Of a DNA stretch of 57,270 nucleotides, positions 1 to 7,882 are shown in pieces. This DNA is from Actinomycetota bacterium (lineage in GTDB: Bacteria; Actinomycetota; Actinomycetes; Streptosporangiales; Streptosporangiaceae): the NCBI GenBank assembly GCA_027314515.1, contig DAHVAR010000186.1, forward strand, positions 1 through 57,270. Direction: 5' to 3'. Within the stretch, counting starts at the first letter, position 1; every line of letters begins with the position of its first letter. Made by a program: the position numbers and the translations under genes. Below the pieces are notes generated by a model. That model did not search any database. It saw only the letters and a program-made list of their open reading frames with translations, and was not told the origin of the DNA.

Positions 1-1
1 C

Positions 2-1255
2 CGGATCACCGCCATGGCCCGCGCGCTGAAGTCCTCCGGCGCCCACGGCAGCCTCGACCTGCTCCGCGCCCACATCTTCATCGGCCTGCTGCTCGGCACC
101 CTGCCGCTCATCCCCCCGCCCGCCGGCGGCCCGCCCGACCCCCAGCCCCCAACCCCCGACGACACCCCGCCACCCGGTGACCAGCCCCCGCCACCCGGAT
201 CTCCCGAACACGGCCAGGACCCGCACGCCGACGATGACCAGCCAACCACCGAAGACGACCGGCCAGCCACCGAAGACGACCGGCCGGGCTGGTGGCCCGA
301 CATTCCCTGCCCCGGCGACGCCGACGCGCCGCCCGACAGTGGCGACCCGCCCGACAGTGGCGACCCGCCCGACGCGCTGAGCAGCCAGCCCGACGATGAC
401 GACGACAGGCCGCAGCTGCCATGCCCGGACTGGCCACCGCTGCCCGCCCAACTGCCCGCAGCCGGCCCGACCGCCACGCCCGCTCGCCCCGGCCGGGCCC
501 CAGCCGGACTGCTGGACATACTCCTGCCCTTTACATCGCTGACCGGCCACAGCCGTGAACCAGGCACCCTCGGCCGGATCGGCCCAGTCACCAGCCGGCA
601 AGCACAACAGCTTGCCGTCCTGGCCGCCGCCAGCCCGGCCACCCAATGGCGGGTCATCATCACCAACGACGACGGCCGCGCCATCGCCGTCGAACGCGCC
701 CGGCCGCCATCGCAGGCCACCGCCCAGCCCGCCAGCCCGGACAGCACCAGCATCATCGGCCGGGCCACCATCACCATCCGCGCCAGCGCGCTCGCCGCCA
801 CCACGGCCACCGCCACCACGGCCACCGGACACAACACCTGCCCGCCGCTCCTGCGCGGCATCGCTGCCGCCATCCTCCGCGCCGCGGCCAGGGCCGCCAC
901 ACGCGCCCGCGCTCACGCCGACGCCGACACCGCCGCCGGCGGCTGCGCGCACCTCATGGCCTCACCGTCCTACCGGCCACCACCCCGGATCCGCGAATAC
1001 GTCGCGGCCAGGGACGTCACCTGCCGGTTCGGTCCCTGCGGCCAGCCCGCCTGGCGCACCGACATCGACCACACCCTGCCCTGGCACAAAGGCGGACTGA
1101 CATGTCCGTGCGACCTCGGCGGCTGCTGCCGCACCCACCACAAAATCAAGCAACTACCCGGCTGGCACCTCCAGCAGCCACAACCCGGCACCTTCCAGTG
1201 GACAACCCCAGCCGGGCGCAGCTACGAGGTCCAGCCCGACCCGTATCCCGTCTGA
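2..1255 (+). CDS. HNH endonuclease-domain protein of the DUF222/13E12 type, 5' partial
   Basis: The reading frame is open from the first bases of the window, so the start lies upstream; the first ATG (14) falls inside a typical DUF222 segment (ARALKSSGAHGSLDLLRAH). A long Pro/Asp-rich low-complexity stretch follows (about residues 35-150), containing 21-bp and 18-bp DNA tandem repeats. The C-terminus carries the HNH nuclease core: CRFGPCGQPAW, DIDHTLPWHKGG and CCRTHHKIK, with paired Cys that could bind zinc. Proteins of this 13E12 type are multicopy in actinomycetes. They are thought to be nucleases linked to mobile DNA, but their role is not settled. Family assignment is firm; function is inferred. 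Confidence 0.8.
   Translation, partial: RITAMARALKSSGAHGSLDLLRAHIFIGLLLGTLPLIPPPAGGPPDPQPPTPDDTPPPGDQPPPPGSPEHGQDPHADDDQPTTEDDRPATEDDRPGWWPDIPCPGDADAPPDSGDPPDSGDPPDALSSQPDDDDDRPQLPCPDWPPLPAQLPAAGPTATPARPGRAPAGLLDILLPFTSLTGHSREPGTLGRIGPVTSRQAQQLAVLAAASPATQWRVIITNDDGRAIAVERARPPSQATAQPASPDSTSIIGRATITIRASALAATTATATTATGHNTCPPLLRGIAAAILRAAARAATRARAHADADTAAGGCAHLMASPSYRPPPRIREYVAARDVTCRFGPCGQPAWRTDIDHTLPWHKGGLTCPCDLGGCCRTHHKIKQLPGWHLQQPQPGTFQWTTPAGRSYEVQPDPYPV
242..367 (+). repeat. In-frame tandem repeats inside the HNH gene
   Basis: Two copies of a 21-bp unit (242-283, encoding TEDDRPA) are followed by two copies of an 18-bp unit (332-367, encoding PDSGDP). Both unit lengths are multiples of three, so copy-number change would keep the frame. 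Confidence 0.85.
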
Positions 1256-1333
1256 CGCGCCCGCAGCGGCCGTGTCACGCCAGGCGGCGGCTGCGTAATC
1301 CAAAGGTCAGGGCTCGCACGGGACTGACTGCTC

Positions 1334-2422
1334 TCAGGCGTCGTAGTCGACCGTCAGCTGATCAGACACCGGCATCGACTGGCAGGTCAGCACGAAACCG
1401 GCGTCCACTTCAGCCTGCTCGAGTGCGAAATTACGCCGCATCCGTACCTCGCCGCAGACGAGCCGGGCCCGGCAAGTACCGCACACCCCGCCTTTACACG
1501 CGAACGGCAGGTCCGGCCTGGCCAGTTGCGCCCCGTCGAGCACCGGCATGTCCGCCGGGATCGTCGCCGTAGTCCGCCGCCCGTCCAGCACGACAGTCAC
1601 CTCGCACCCCCCGGTGAGCGGCTTCTCTTCGTGATGCTCTTGCTCCGGCGGCACGTCCTCGACATAGAACAGCTCGCGATGGACCCGGTCAGCCGGGACT
1701 CCCAGCTCCGCCAGCACCTGCATGGCATCGGTGACCATGCCGTACGGCCCGCACAGCCACCAGCCGTCGACACCCGTCACGTCGCACAGGGCAGGAAGCA
1801 TCCTGCGCAGCCGGCTGGCATCCAGTCGCCCGCTGAACAGCTCCACCTCCTGCGGCTCGCGGGACAGCACGTGCACGAGCTGGAGCCGGGCCGGATGGGA
1901 ATCCTTGAGGTCGGCGATCTCGTCGGCAAACATCACCGAGTCCGCCCGCCGGTTGCCGTACAGCAGCGTCGCTTCGGACCGCTCATCAGCCAGGGCCGAA
2001 GCGGCAATCGACAGCACCGGAGTAATGCCGGAACCGGCCGCGATCAGCACGTGCCGTCCCGGCACGCTCAGGTCCGGAGTAAAGGAGCCCGACGGCGGCT
2101 GCACCTCGATCCTGTCGCCCGGCCGCACGTCGTTGACCAGCCAGCCGGACAGCGCGCCGCCCGGCACCTCGCGCACGCCGATCCGCAGCGACTGGCCTGC
2201 GGATGCGCAGATCGAGTAGGACCGCCGCTCGTCGCGCCCGTTCACGATGCGCCGGAGCGTCAGTGACTGGCCTGGCCGGAAGCCATAGTGACCTGCCAGG
2301 CCGGCCGGCACGCCGAAGGTGACCGCCACGGCGTCATCACACAGCCGGTCCACTCGCTCTACCGTCAGCTCGTGGAACTGCCGCCGCGCGGCCCGGCTTA
2401 CCTCCGTTGCGAGCGCAGTCAC
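1334..2422 (-). CDS. paaE: Phenylacetyl-CoA 1,2-epoxidase reductase subunit PaaE
   Basis: This is the electron-transfer subunit that passes NADPH electrons through FAD and a 2Fe-2S centre to the PaaA di-iron site. The 362-residue protein has an N-terminal ferredoxin-reductase fold with an FAD-binding RSYSICAS motif, an NAD(P) domain (AAGSGITPVLS, LLYGNR) and a C-terminal plant-type ferredoxin with CKGGVCGTCRA and a distal Cys in VLTCQS. The start is GTG at 2422, only 1 nt after the paaD stop. A strong AAGGAG sits 7 nt upstream inside paaD. It is the last gene of paaABCDE. Confidence 0.95.
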   Translation of the reverse strand: MTALATEVSRAARRQFHELTVERVDRLCDDAVAVTFGVPAGLAGHYGFRPGQSLTLRRIVNGRDERRSYSICASAGQSLRIGVREVPGGALSGWLVNDVRPGDRIEVQPPSGSFTPDLSVPGRHVLIAAGSGITPVLSIAASALADERSEATLLYGNRRADSVMFADEIADLKDSHPARLQLVHVLSREPQEVELFSGRLDASRLRRMLPALCDVTGVDGWWLCGPYGMVTDAMQVLAELGVPADRVHRELFYVEDVPPEQEHHEEKPLTGGCEVTVVLDGRRTTATIPADMPVLDGAQLARPDLPFACKGGVCGTCRARLVCGEVRMRRNFALEQAEVDAGFVLTCQSMPVSDQLTVDYDA

Positions 2423-2423
2423 G

Positions 2424-2942
2424 TCAGATCTCCTTCACGTGCTCGAACGGCTCGAAGCACGCCCGGCAACGGTAGAGGTCCTTGCATGCGGTCCCGCCGA
2501 ACGCGGCCGTCCGCACCGTATCGGCCGACCCGCAAACGGGGCACTCCAGCCGCGGGCCAGCTGCGGTCAGTGTCAGCGGCACCGGGCCAGCCGCCACTTC
2601 ACTCCGGGAACGGGGTGGTGCGATGCCAGCCTCAGTCAGCTTGCGACGGCCTTCCGGGCTGATGAAATCGCTTGTCCAGGGCGGGCTCAGCACCGTTCGC
2701 ACCTCGACATCGGCGAAACCGGCCGCAGCGAGCCGCCCGGCCAGGTCCGCCCTGATCTCGGCGATCGCCGGGCAGCCAGAGAAGGTCGGCGTGACTGACA
2801 CGACCACTCGCGTCCCGGCGATGGCTACTTCGCGCAAGATTCCGAGGTCCGCGATTGTCAGCATGGGCAGCTCAGGATCGGGCACCGACCGCGCGACCCG
2901 CCGCGCCCGTGCCAGCGTAGTCTCACCCAGCGTCGTCACCAT
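2424..2942 (-). CDS. paaD: Phenylacetyl-CoA epoxidase assembly protein PaaD
   Basis: PaaD is a MIP18/DUF59-type protein believed to help mature the iron centres of the epoxidase. The 172-residue product has the DUF59 core (SVPDPELPMLTIADLGILRE and TPTFSGCPA with the conserved Cys). A C-terminal zinc ribbon follows (CPVCGSADTV then CKDLYRCRACFEPF). The ATG at 2942 was chosen because GGAGG stands 4 nt upstream and because it overlaps the paaC stop by 7 bp; upstream in-frame sequence is paaC shadow. It is translationally coupled to paaC and paaE. Confidence 0.93.
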   Translation of the reverse strand: MVTTLGETTLARARRVARSVPDPELPMLTIADLGILREVAIAGTRVVVSVTPTFSGCPAIAEIRADLAGRLAAAGFADVEVRTVLSPPWTSDFISPEGRRKLTEAGIAPPRSRSEVAAGPVPLTLTAAGPRLECPVCGSADTVRTAAFGGTACKDLYRCRACFEPFEHVKEI

Positions 2943-3853
2943 GTCGCCTCCGGCAGGGCGCGGGCCACGCTCTGCAACTCCGCCAGCAGGTAGCCCATCG
3001 CCTCGGTATGCACGCCGTCCCGGCCTGCCTTCCCGACAGTGCCACCACGGGGGGACGACCCCCCGGATCCCCCCGCAGCTTCCGGCCAGCCGGCTTCCGG
3101 CCAGTCCAGCCCGGCCGCAGCCAGAACCTGAGCAAGCACCGCGTCCCATTCGGGCCGCAGGTCCTCCGGGTTGACCGCGACACCGGCTAGCCGCTGCTCC
3201 ACTGCCGACGGCACGAAGAGCTCAGCTGCCAGCGGCGCGACTGCTGCCAGCCCGGCTTGCATCCGCTGCCGGGAGTAGTCGGTGCCATCGCCCAGCCGGA
3301 TGGTCCAACCAGCCGCGTAGTCCCGGTGATAGGTGAGCTCGTTGACACCCTGTGCGGCGACCGCGGCCAGCACCGGGTCGGCCGACTCCCGCAGCCGGCC
3401 CAGCAGCGCGAGCCGCCAGGTGCTGAAGACCAGCAGCCTGGCAATCAGTCCGGCGAAGTCGACATCGGTCACCTCGGCCATCCGGACGTTGCGGAACTCG
3501 CGCTCGGTCCGGTCGAAGGCGTAGTCGTCCTCAGTCCGGTCGGAGCCGTCAGCCCGTCCCGCCCTGGTGAGCAGCAGCCGGGCCTGGCCGAGCAGGTCAA
3601 GCGCGATGTTCGCCAGCGCGGTTTCTTCCTCCAGTTCTGGCGCCCTGGCCAGCCACTGCTGCAGCCGGTGCGACAAGATCAGCGCGTCGTCGCCGAGCAT
3701 CAGGCAGTACGCGGCCAGGTCAGCGCCGTCGATGCCGGCCGGGACTGCGGTGTCCACGCCGGCCAGCGGGTCAGTGAAGCCGGTGCCGAACGCCCAGCGG
3801 TGGCCGCTGTCGCTCTCCTCGCTGATCGCCTCGTAGGCGGTGTCGAAGCCCAT
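2936..3853 (-). CDS. paaC: Phenylacetyl-CoA epoxidase structural subunit PaaC
   Basis: PaaC is the catalytically inactive ferritin-like partner that forms the PaaA-PaaC core of the ring epoxidase. The 305-residue protein shows family segments such as LGDDALILSHRLQQWLARAPELEEE, NIALDLLGQARLL, DDYAFDRTEREFRNV and the C-terminal VHTEAMGYLLAELQ. A Gly/Ser-rich insertion of roughly 20 residues sits just before that C-terminal block (near residues 255-280); it is longer than I expect for the family and has internal GWPEA-like repetition. The gene lies 9 nt after paaB. Confidence 0.94.
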   Translation of the reverse strand: MGFDTAYEAISEESDSGHRWAFGTGFTDPLAGVDTAVPAGIDGADLAAYCLMLGDDALILSHRLQQWLARAPELEEETALANIALDLLGQARLLLTRAGRADGSDRTEDDYAFDRTEREFRNVRMAEVTDVDFAGLIARLLVFSTWRLALLGRLRESADPVLAAVAAQGVNELTYHRDYAAGWTIRLGDGTDYSRQRMQAGLAAVAPLAAELFVPSAVEQRLAGVAVNPEDLRPEWDAVLAQVLAAAGLDWPEAGWPEAAGGSGGSSPRGGTVGKAGRDGVHTEAMGYLLAELQSVARALPEATW

Positions 3854-3862
3854 CGCCAGCTC

Positions 3863-4207
3863 TCAGATATGCGGGACCGATTGAGGAATCTCGTAAAACG
3901 TCGGGTGCCGGTACACCTTGTCGCCACTGGGCGCGAAGAACGGGTCCTTCTCGTCCGGGCTCGACGCGGTGATGTCGGCCGCCTTCACAACCCAGATGCT
4001 CACCCCCTCGTTGCGCCGGGTGTACAAGTCGCGCGCGTGATGCAGCGCCATCGTCGCGTCGGCGGCGTGCAGCGAGCCGACGTGCACGTGGTTGAGGCCT
4101 CGCTTGCTGCGCAGGAAGACCTCGAACAGCGGCCAGTTCGACCGCGGCTCCCCGCTCATGCCGCTGCCCGTGCCCATGCCAGTGCTGCTTATTTCGCCGC
4201 TGCTCAT
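3863..4207 (-). CDS. paaB: Phenylacetyl-CoA epoxidase subunit PaaB
   Basis: PaaB is the small subunit that bridges PaaAC heterodimers and is required for activity in vivo. The 114-residue product contains the family core [41 protein letters not shown] and SIWVVKA, ending in FYEIPQSV. A Gly/Ser/Met-rich N-terminal tail of about 20 residues precedes the core. Its ATG overlaps the paaA stop by 4 bp (ATGA), showing translational coupling. Confidence 0.94.
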   Translation of the reverse strand: MSSGEISSTGMGTGSGMSGEPRSNWPLFEVFLRSKRGLNHVHVGSLHAADATMALHHARDLYTRRNEGVSIWVVKAADITASSPDEKDPFFAPSGDKVYRHPTFYEIPQSVPHI

Positions 4208-5286
4208 GCCGCTGCCTCCGCCCTGGCCGCGACCTTGGCGGCGTGCGCGGCTGCCGCTTCCCGGACCCAGGCCCCGCCCTCGTGCGCAGCCCGCCGCGCC
4301 GCTATCCGCTGGGCGTTACACGGCCCGTTCCCGCCGATAACGCGCTTGAACTCGGACCAGTCAATCTCGCCGAAGTCGTAGTGATCACGCTCGGCGTTCC
4401 AGCGCAACTCCGGATCCGGAAGCGTGACGCCGAGCGCCTCGGCCTGCGGCACCGTCATGTCGACGAACCGCTGCCGAAGATCATCGTTGGTGTGCCGCTT
4501 GATCCGCCAGCGCATCGACTGCTCGGTGTTGGGCGACTGTTCGTCCGGCGGCCCGAACATCATCAGCGACGGCCACCACCACCGGTTCGTGGCGTCTTGC
4601 ACCATCTCGCGCTGCGCACTGGTGCCGCGCATCATCGTCATCAGCAACTCGTAACCCTGCCGCTGGTGGAACGACTCTTCCTTGCAGATCCGGATCATTG
4701 CCCGCGCGTACGGGCCATAGGAAGACCGGCACAGCGGCACCTGGTTGCAGATCGCCGCGCCGTCGACCAGCCAGCCGATGACGCCGACGTCGGCGAAAGT
4801 CAGCGTCGGGTAGTTGAAGATCGAGGAGTACTTCTGCCGCCCGGTAATGAGCCGGTCGGTGAGGTCGGCCCGGTCCGCGCCAAGAGTTTCCGCGGCCGAG
4901 TACAAGTAGAGTCCGTGGCCCGCCTCGTCCTGAACCTTGGCCAGCAGGATGGCCTTGCGGCGCAGCGACGGCGCCCTGGTCACCCAGTTCCCCTCCGGCT
5001 GCATACCGATGATCTCTGAGTGCGCATGCTGGGCAATCTGCCGGATCATCGTCTTCCGGTACGCATCCGGCATCCAGTCCCGCGGTTCGATCCGCCGGTC
5101 CCGCGCGATCGTCTCCTCGAAGTACCGCTCCAGTGCGCCCGCATCGGCTGCAATGCCGGCTCCGGGCTTCAGCGCCCCGGCACCGCGCGGCACCGCGCCG
5201 ACACCTTCCTGCAGCGGCCCGGCCCCTGTCTCCGGCCATCGGCCCGCCTGCGGGCCTGGTCCCGATCCAGCTCCGAGCCCAGTCAT
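4204..5286 (-). CDS. paaA: Phenylacetyl-CoA 1,2-epoxidase catalytic subunit PaaA
   Basis: PaaA is the di-iron oxygenase that epoxidises the aromatic ring of phenylacetyl-CoA in the cytoplasm. The carboxylate-bridged iron ligands are visible as DEAGHG and [10 protein letters not shown], together with [14 protein letters not shown]. The protein has 360 residues, with an extra Gly/Pro/Ala-rich N-terminus of about 45 residues before the conserved [24 protein letters not shown] at 5286 is preceded by AAGGAG at a 5-nt spacing. It is the first gene of the operon and is driven by the TATAAT promoter and PaaR-type operator just upstream. Confidence 0.96.
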   Translation of the reverse strand: MTGLGAGSGPGPQAGRWPETGAGPLQEGVGAVPRGAGALKPGAGIAADAGALERYFEETIARDRRIEPRDWMPDAYRKTMIRQIAQHAHSEIIGMQPEGNWVTRAPSLRRKAILLAKVQDEAGHGLYLYSAAETLGADRADLTDRLITGRQKYSSIFNYPTLTFADVGVIGWLVDGAAICNQVPLCRSSYGPYARAMIRICKEESFHQRQGYELLMTMMRGTSAQREMVQDATNRWWWPSLMMFGPPDEQSPNTEQSMRWRIKRHTNDDLRQRFVDMTVPQAEALGVTLPDPELRWNAERDHYDFGEIDWSEFKRVIGGNGPCNAQRIAARRAAHEGGAWVREAAAAHAAKVAARAEAAA

Positions 5287-5298
5287 CGGCGCTCCTTA

Positions 5299-5327
5299 GT
5301 AAACCGATCATTCGGTCTGTAATTATA
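5299..5327 (-). promoter_or_regulatory. paaA promoter with PaaR-type operator
   Basis: On the minus strand a perfect -10 hexamer TATAAT (5322-5327) is followed at once by a near-palindrome. Its plus-strand core, ACCGATCATTCGGT (5303-5316), covers the expected transcription start. The core matches ACCGnnCGnnCGGT at all but one position and recurs at 10033-10046 between paaZ and the TetR gene. The placement predicts repression by blocking initiation. No clear -35 was seen. Confidence 0.75.
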
Positions 5328-5570
5328 GCCCGCCAGGCTCGCGCCGCGAGCGTGGTCGAGCCTTGCGCAGAACGCCAGGCTTGCCGAATGCTGGCTGCCG
5401 CCTGGATAGCCGGGCTGGCGAGGCGGTAACTGGCCCCACGCGCCGGGGGACCCTCCTGGCGCCCGCTGCCGGAGCCTGCAATACCGCCACCTCCGGCTGC
5501 CGCCCAAAGTGACGCTGCTTTACGCAACCTATGCAAACCCATTGGGTCGGATAGACGTCTTCTGTTCAAG

Positions 5571-7074
5571 GTGCGGAGCCCATCGCTGACTCTCGGCGTG
5601 CGCTCCGCCAGTGAGGGGAGTCAGTTGGCGACTTGCAGCCGTGGGCATGACCTGCCTGCCGGCAGTGCGTTCTGCCGCACCTGCGGCGAGGACGTACGAC
5701 CACGCTGCCCTCAGGGTCACCCGAACCGCGCCGAAGCGATGTTCTGCGTCCAGTGCGGCTCGCCTGTGGCCAGGGCAGCGCAAACCTGGGAGGTACCGGC
5801 CAGAACCGAGCCGCACGAGCCGGCCGTTTCGTCTGGCACGTAAGTCGCATCGCCAGGAACCGGCTCGTCAGCACCGGAGACGAGCGGGCACGACACCATC
5901 AGCCTGCCCGAACAGCCCGGCGGCGGTCGCCGAAGCGTAACCCCGCCCACAGCAGACACCGATCTAAAGCCGCGCTCACGCCGGGCGCTGATCAGTACGC
6001 TCACCGCCGCCGCGGTCGTGCTGATCGCGGGCGCGGGCGCTGCCGCTGCGCTTCTGCTCCATCATCACCATGCCGGCTCGAACGCGACCAAGCTGCGCAC
6101 GCCTGCTGTGACCCACGCCGCGGTCGCGACTCCGACCACGCGGCCGTCGCCAACGGCCACGCCGAGTGTGACAGTGAGCCCGTCGGCATCGACGGCCACG
6201 GTCGGGCCGGCGAACTGGACCTACCCCAGGGCAATCGACCAGCAGGCCTACCAGAACGACCAGGCGACCATCGCCTCCGTGTCGTGCGTCTCCGCCACCA
6301 GGTGCTTCGCCGTCGACACCGACGGCAACGTGCTCGCCTCGAACGCGTCGGGCTCGTGGCAGAAAGTGGCGTTCGACAGCCAGACGAACCTGGCCTCGAT
6401 CTCCTGTCCGACCACCAGGTTCTGCGCGGCCGTCGATAACTCGGGTGACGTGATAGTGCTGACCAGCGGCACCTGGACCGATCCGGTCCGCATCGACTCA
6501 GGCAATAGCCTGACCGGCATCTCGTGCTCGTCCCCGAGTTTCTGCGTCGCCGTGGACAACGCGGGAAACGCATTAACGTTCACTGGATCGGTGACGAACT
6601 GGTCGCAAGCCGGCGTGGCTCAGGGCAACTCGCTGGCCTCGGTATCTTGCCCGACAGCCAACTTCTGCGTCGCGGTCGATCAGTACGGCAACGCCTATAC
6701 CTACCAGGGCGGAACCTGGAGCGCAGGGACTAACATCGACAACTCGAACGGCCTGATCGAGGTCTCCTGCCCCAGCGCAGCTTTTCTGCGCCGCCATCGA
6801 CAACAACGGCAATGACGCCGTCTTCACCAACGGCGCCTGGACCACGGGGTCGATGCCAGCGACCGCAACCGCCATCTCCTGCCCGGGCTCCGGCTACTGC
6901 ATCGCAGTCGACGGCGATGGCGGGGCCATGGTGTACCAGAACGGCGCCTGGTCCGCTCCGGTCAAGATCGACGGCAATAACCAGTTCGCCACCGTCAGCT
7001 GCGTCAGTCAGACCGGCTGTGCGGCCACCGACCAGTTCGACAATGTCCTCTATTACAAGGCGTCCGGCTCATAA
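5571..7074 (+). pseudogene. Zinc-ribbon, single-TM protein with seven propeller-like repeats, broken by a stop and a frameshift
   Basis: An N-terminal double zinc ribbon (CSRGHDLPAGSAFCRTCG, CPQGHPNRAEAMFCVQCG) ends at an in-frame TAA (5841-5843). The same frame then continues open through a linker, a membrane segment near 5998-6060 and repeats of about 40 residues. At about 6781-6785 one extra T in cagcttttctg shifts the frame. Removing it restores SAAFCAAIDNNGN and two further repeats up to the stop at 7074. Restored, there are seven repeats, each with an SC-x6-C signature, which would suit a seven-bladed extracellular propeller. The GTG at 5571 is a provisional start. Either this is a decayed gene or the assembly has two errors. 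Confidence 0.75.
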
Positions 7075-7118
7075 GGACCCGGTCGGCTGCCCCGCAATCA
7101 GTACCCGGAGGTAAGACA

Positions 7119-7805
7119 ATGACCTGCCCGCAGTGTCAGGCAATGAACGAGGCGGGTGACGCGTTCTGCCGCAACTGCGGCAGCCCGCTTACCCAGGTCC
7201 CCGGCACGCACGACTCCTCCGCCCAGAGCGGACCCAGCCCGACCACACCGCAGGTCGGTGCCCCGTACCAGCAGCAGCAGGCCGACGAACAACAGCAGCC
7301 ACTCCAACAGCAGCCGCACCAGGCTGGTCCAGTTGGGCAACCCCCCTACCAGCCCCCGTTGACTCAGCCAGGCCCCGGCCCGCAGACGCCGGCGTTCAGT
7401 TTCGACCTGCAGCGGCTCAGCCCGATCGAGCGCGTGGTCGGCGCCGCGAGCATAGTTGCGCTCATTTCGCTGTTCCTGCCCTGGTTCGGCGTGTTCGGCT
7501 TCACCGTAAGCGGCGTCGGCTGGCACGGCTATCTCTACCTCGAACTGATCGTCGCGCTGCTCATCATCGCCTACCTCGTGATGTGCTGCGGCTGGGACCA
7601 ATTGCCGTTCGCACTGCCCGTAGCACGCGGACCGCTGCTGCTCATCGGAGCTGGTGTGCAGTTCCTGCTGGTGCTTATCGGTTTCCTGGACAAGCCATCG
7701 GGAACGAGCTGGCAGATCGGGGCTTACCTCGCGCTGATCGCGGCACTGGCCGCGGCCGTGCCGGTGATCGCACCCGCGGTCAAGTCCTTCCAGTCGTCCC
7801 GCTGA
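7119..7805 (+). CDS. Zinc-ribbon multi-pass membrane protein
   Basis: The 228-residue protein begins with a zinc ribbon (CPQCQAMNEAGDAFCRNCG). A Gln/Pro-rich linker follows (residues about 30-90), then about four hydrophobic segments (near 105-125, 140-160, 170-190 and 200-220). A good ribosome site GGAGG lies upstream of ATG 7119. It is 44 nt downstream of the broken zinc-ribbon gene on the same strand, so the two may once have formed one unit. The molecular role is unknown. Confidence 0.8.
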   Translation: MTCPQCQAMNEAGDAFCRNCGSPLTQVPGTHDSSAQSGPSPTTPQVGAPYQQQQADEQQQPLQQQPHQAGPVGQPPYQPPLTQPGPGPQTPAFSFDLQRLSPIERVVGAASIVALISLFLPWFGVFGFTVSGVGWHGYLYLELIVALLIIAYLVMCCGWDQLPFALPVARGPLLLIGAGVQFLLVLIGFLDKPSGTSWQIGAYLALIAALAAAVPVIAPAVKSFQSSR

Positions 7806-7882
7806 TACGTCGCGCTGAGTCCTTCCGTCGGCGCTCAGCGTTCCTTAAGGTCAGCGTTCCTTAAGGTCAGCGTCCCTGGCGG

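Noticed and set aside
1256-1333. Gap between the HNH gene and paaE
   Set aside because: No clear hairpin with T-run, promoter or small frame could be supported.
4481-5569. Long second frame of about 360 codons over paaA
   Set aside because: Translation is Arg/Ala/Gly-rich with no domain pattern and lies over the clear paaA gene; typical GC-rich shadow frame.
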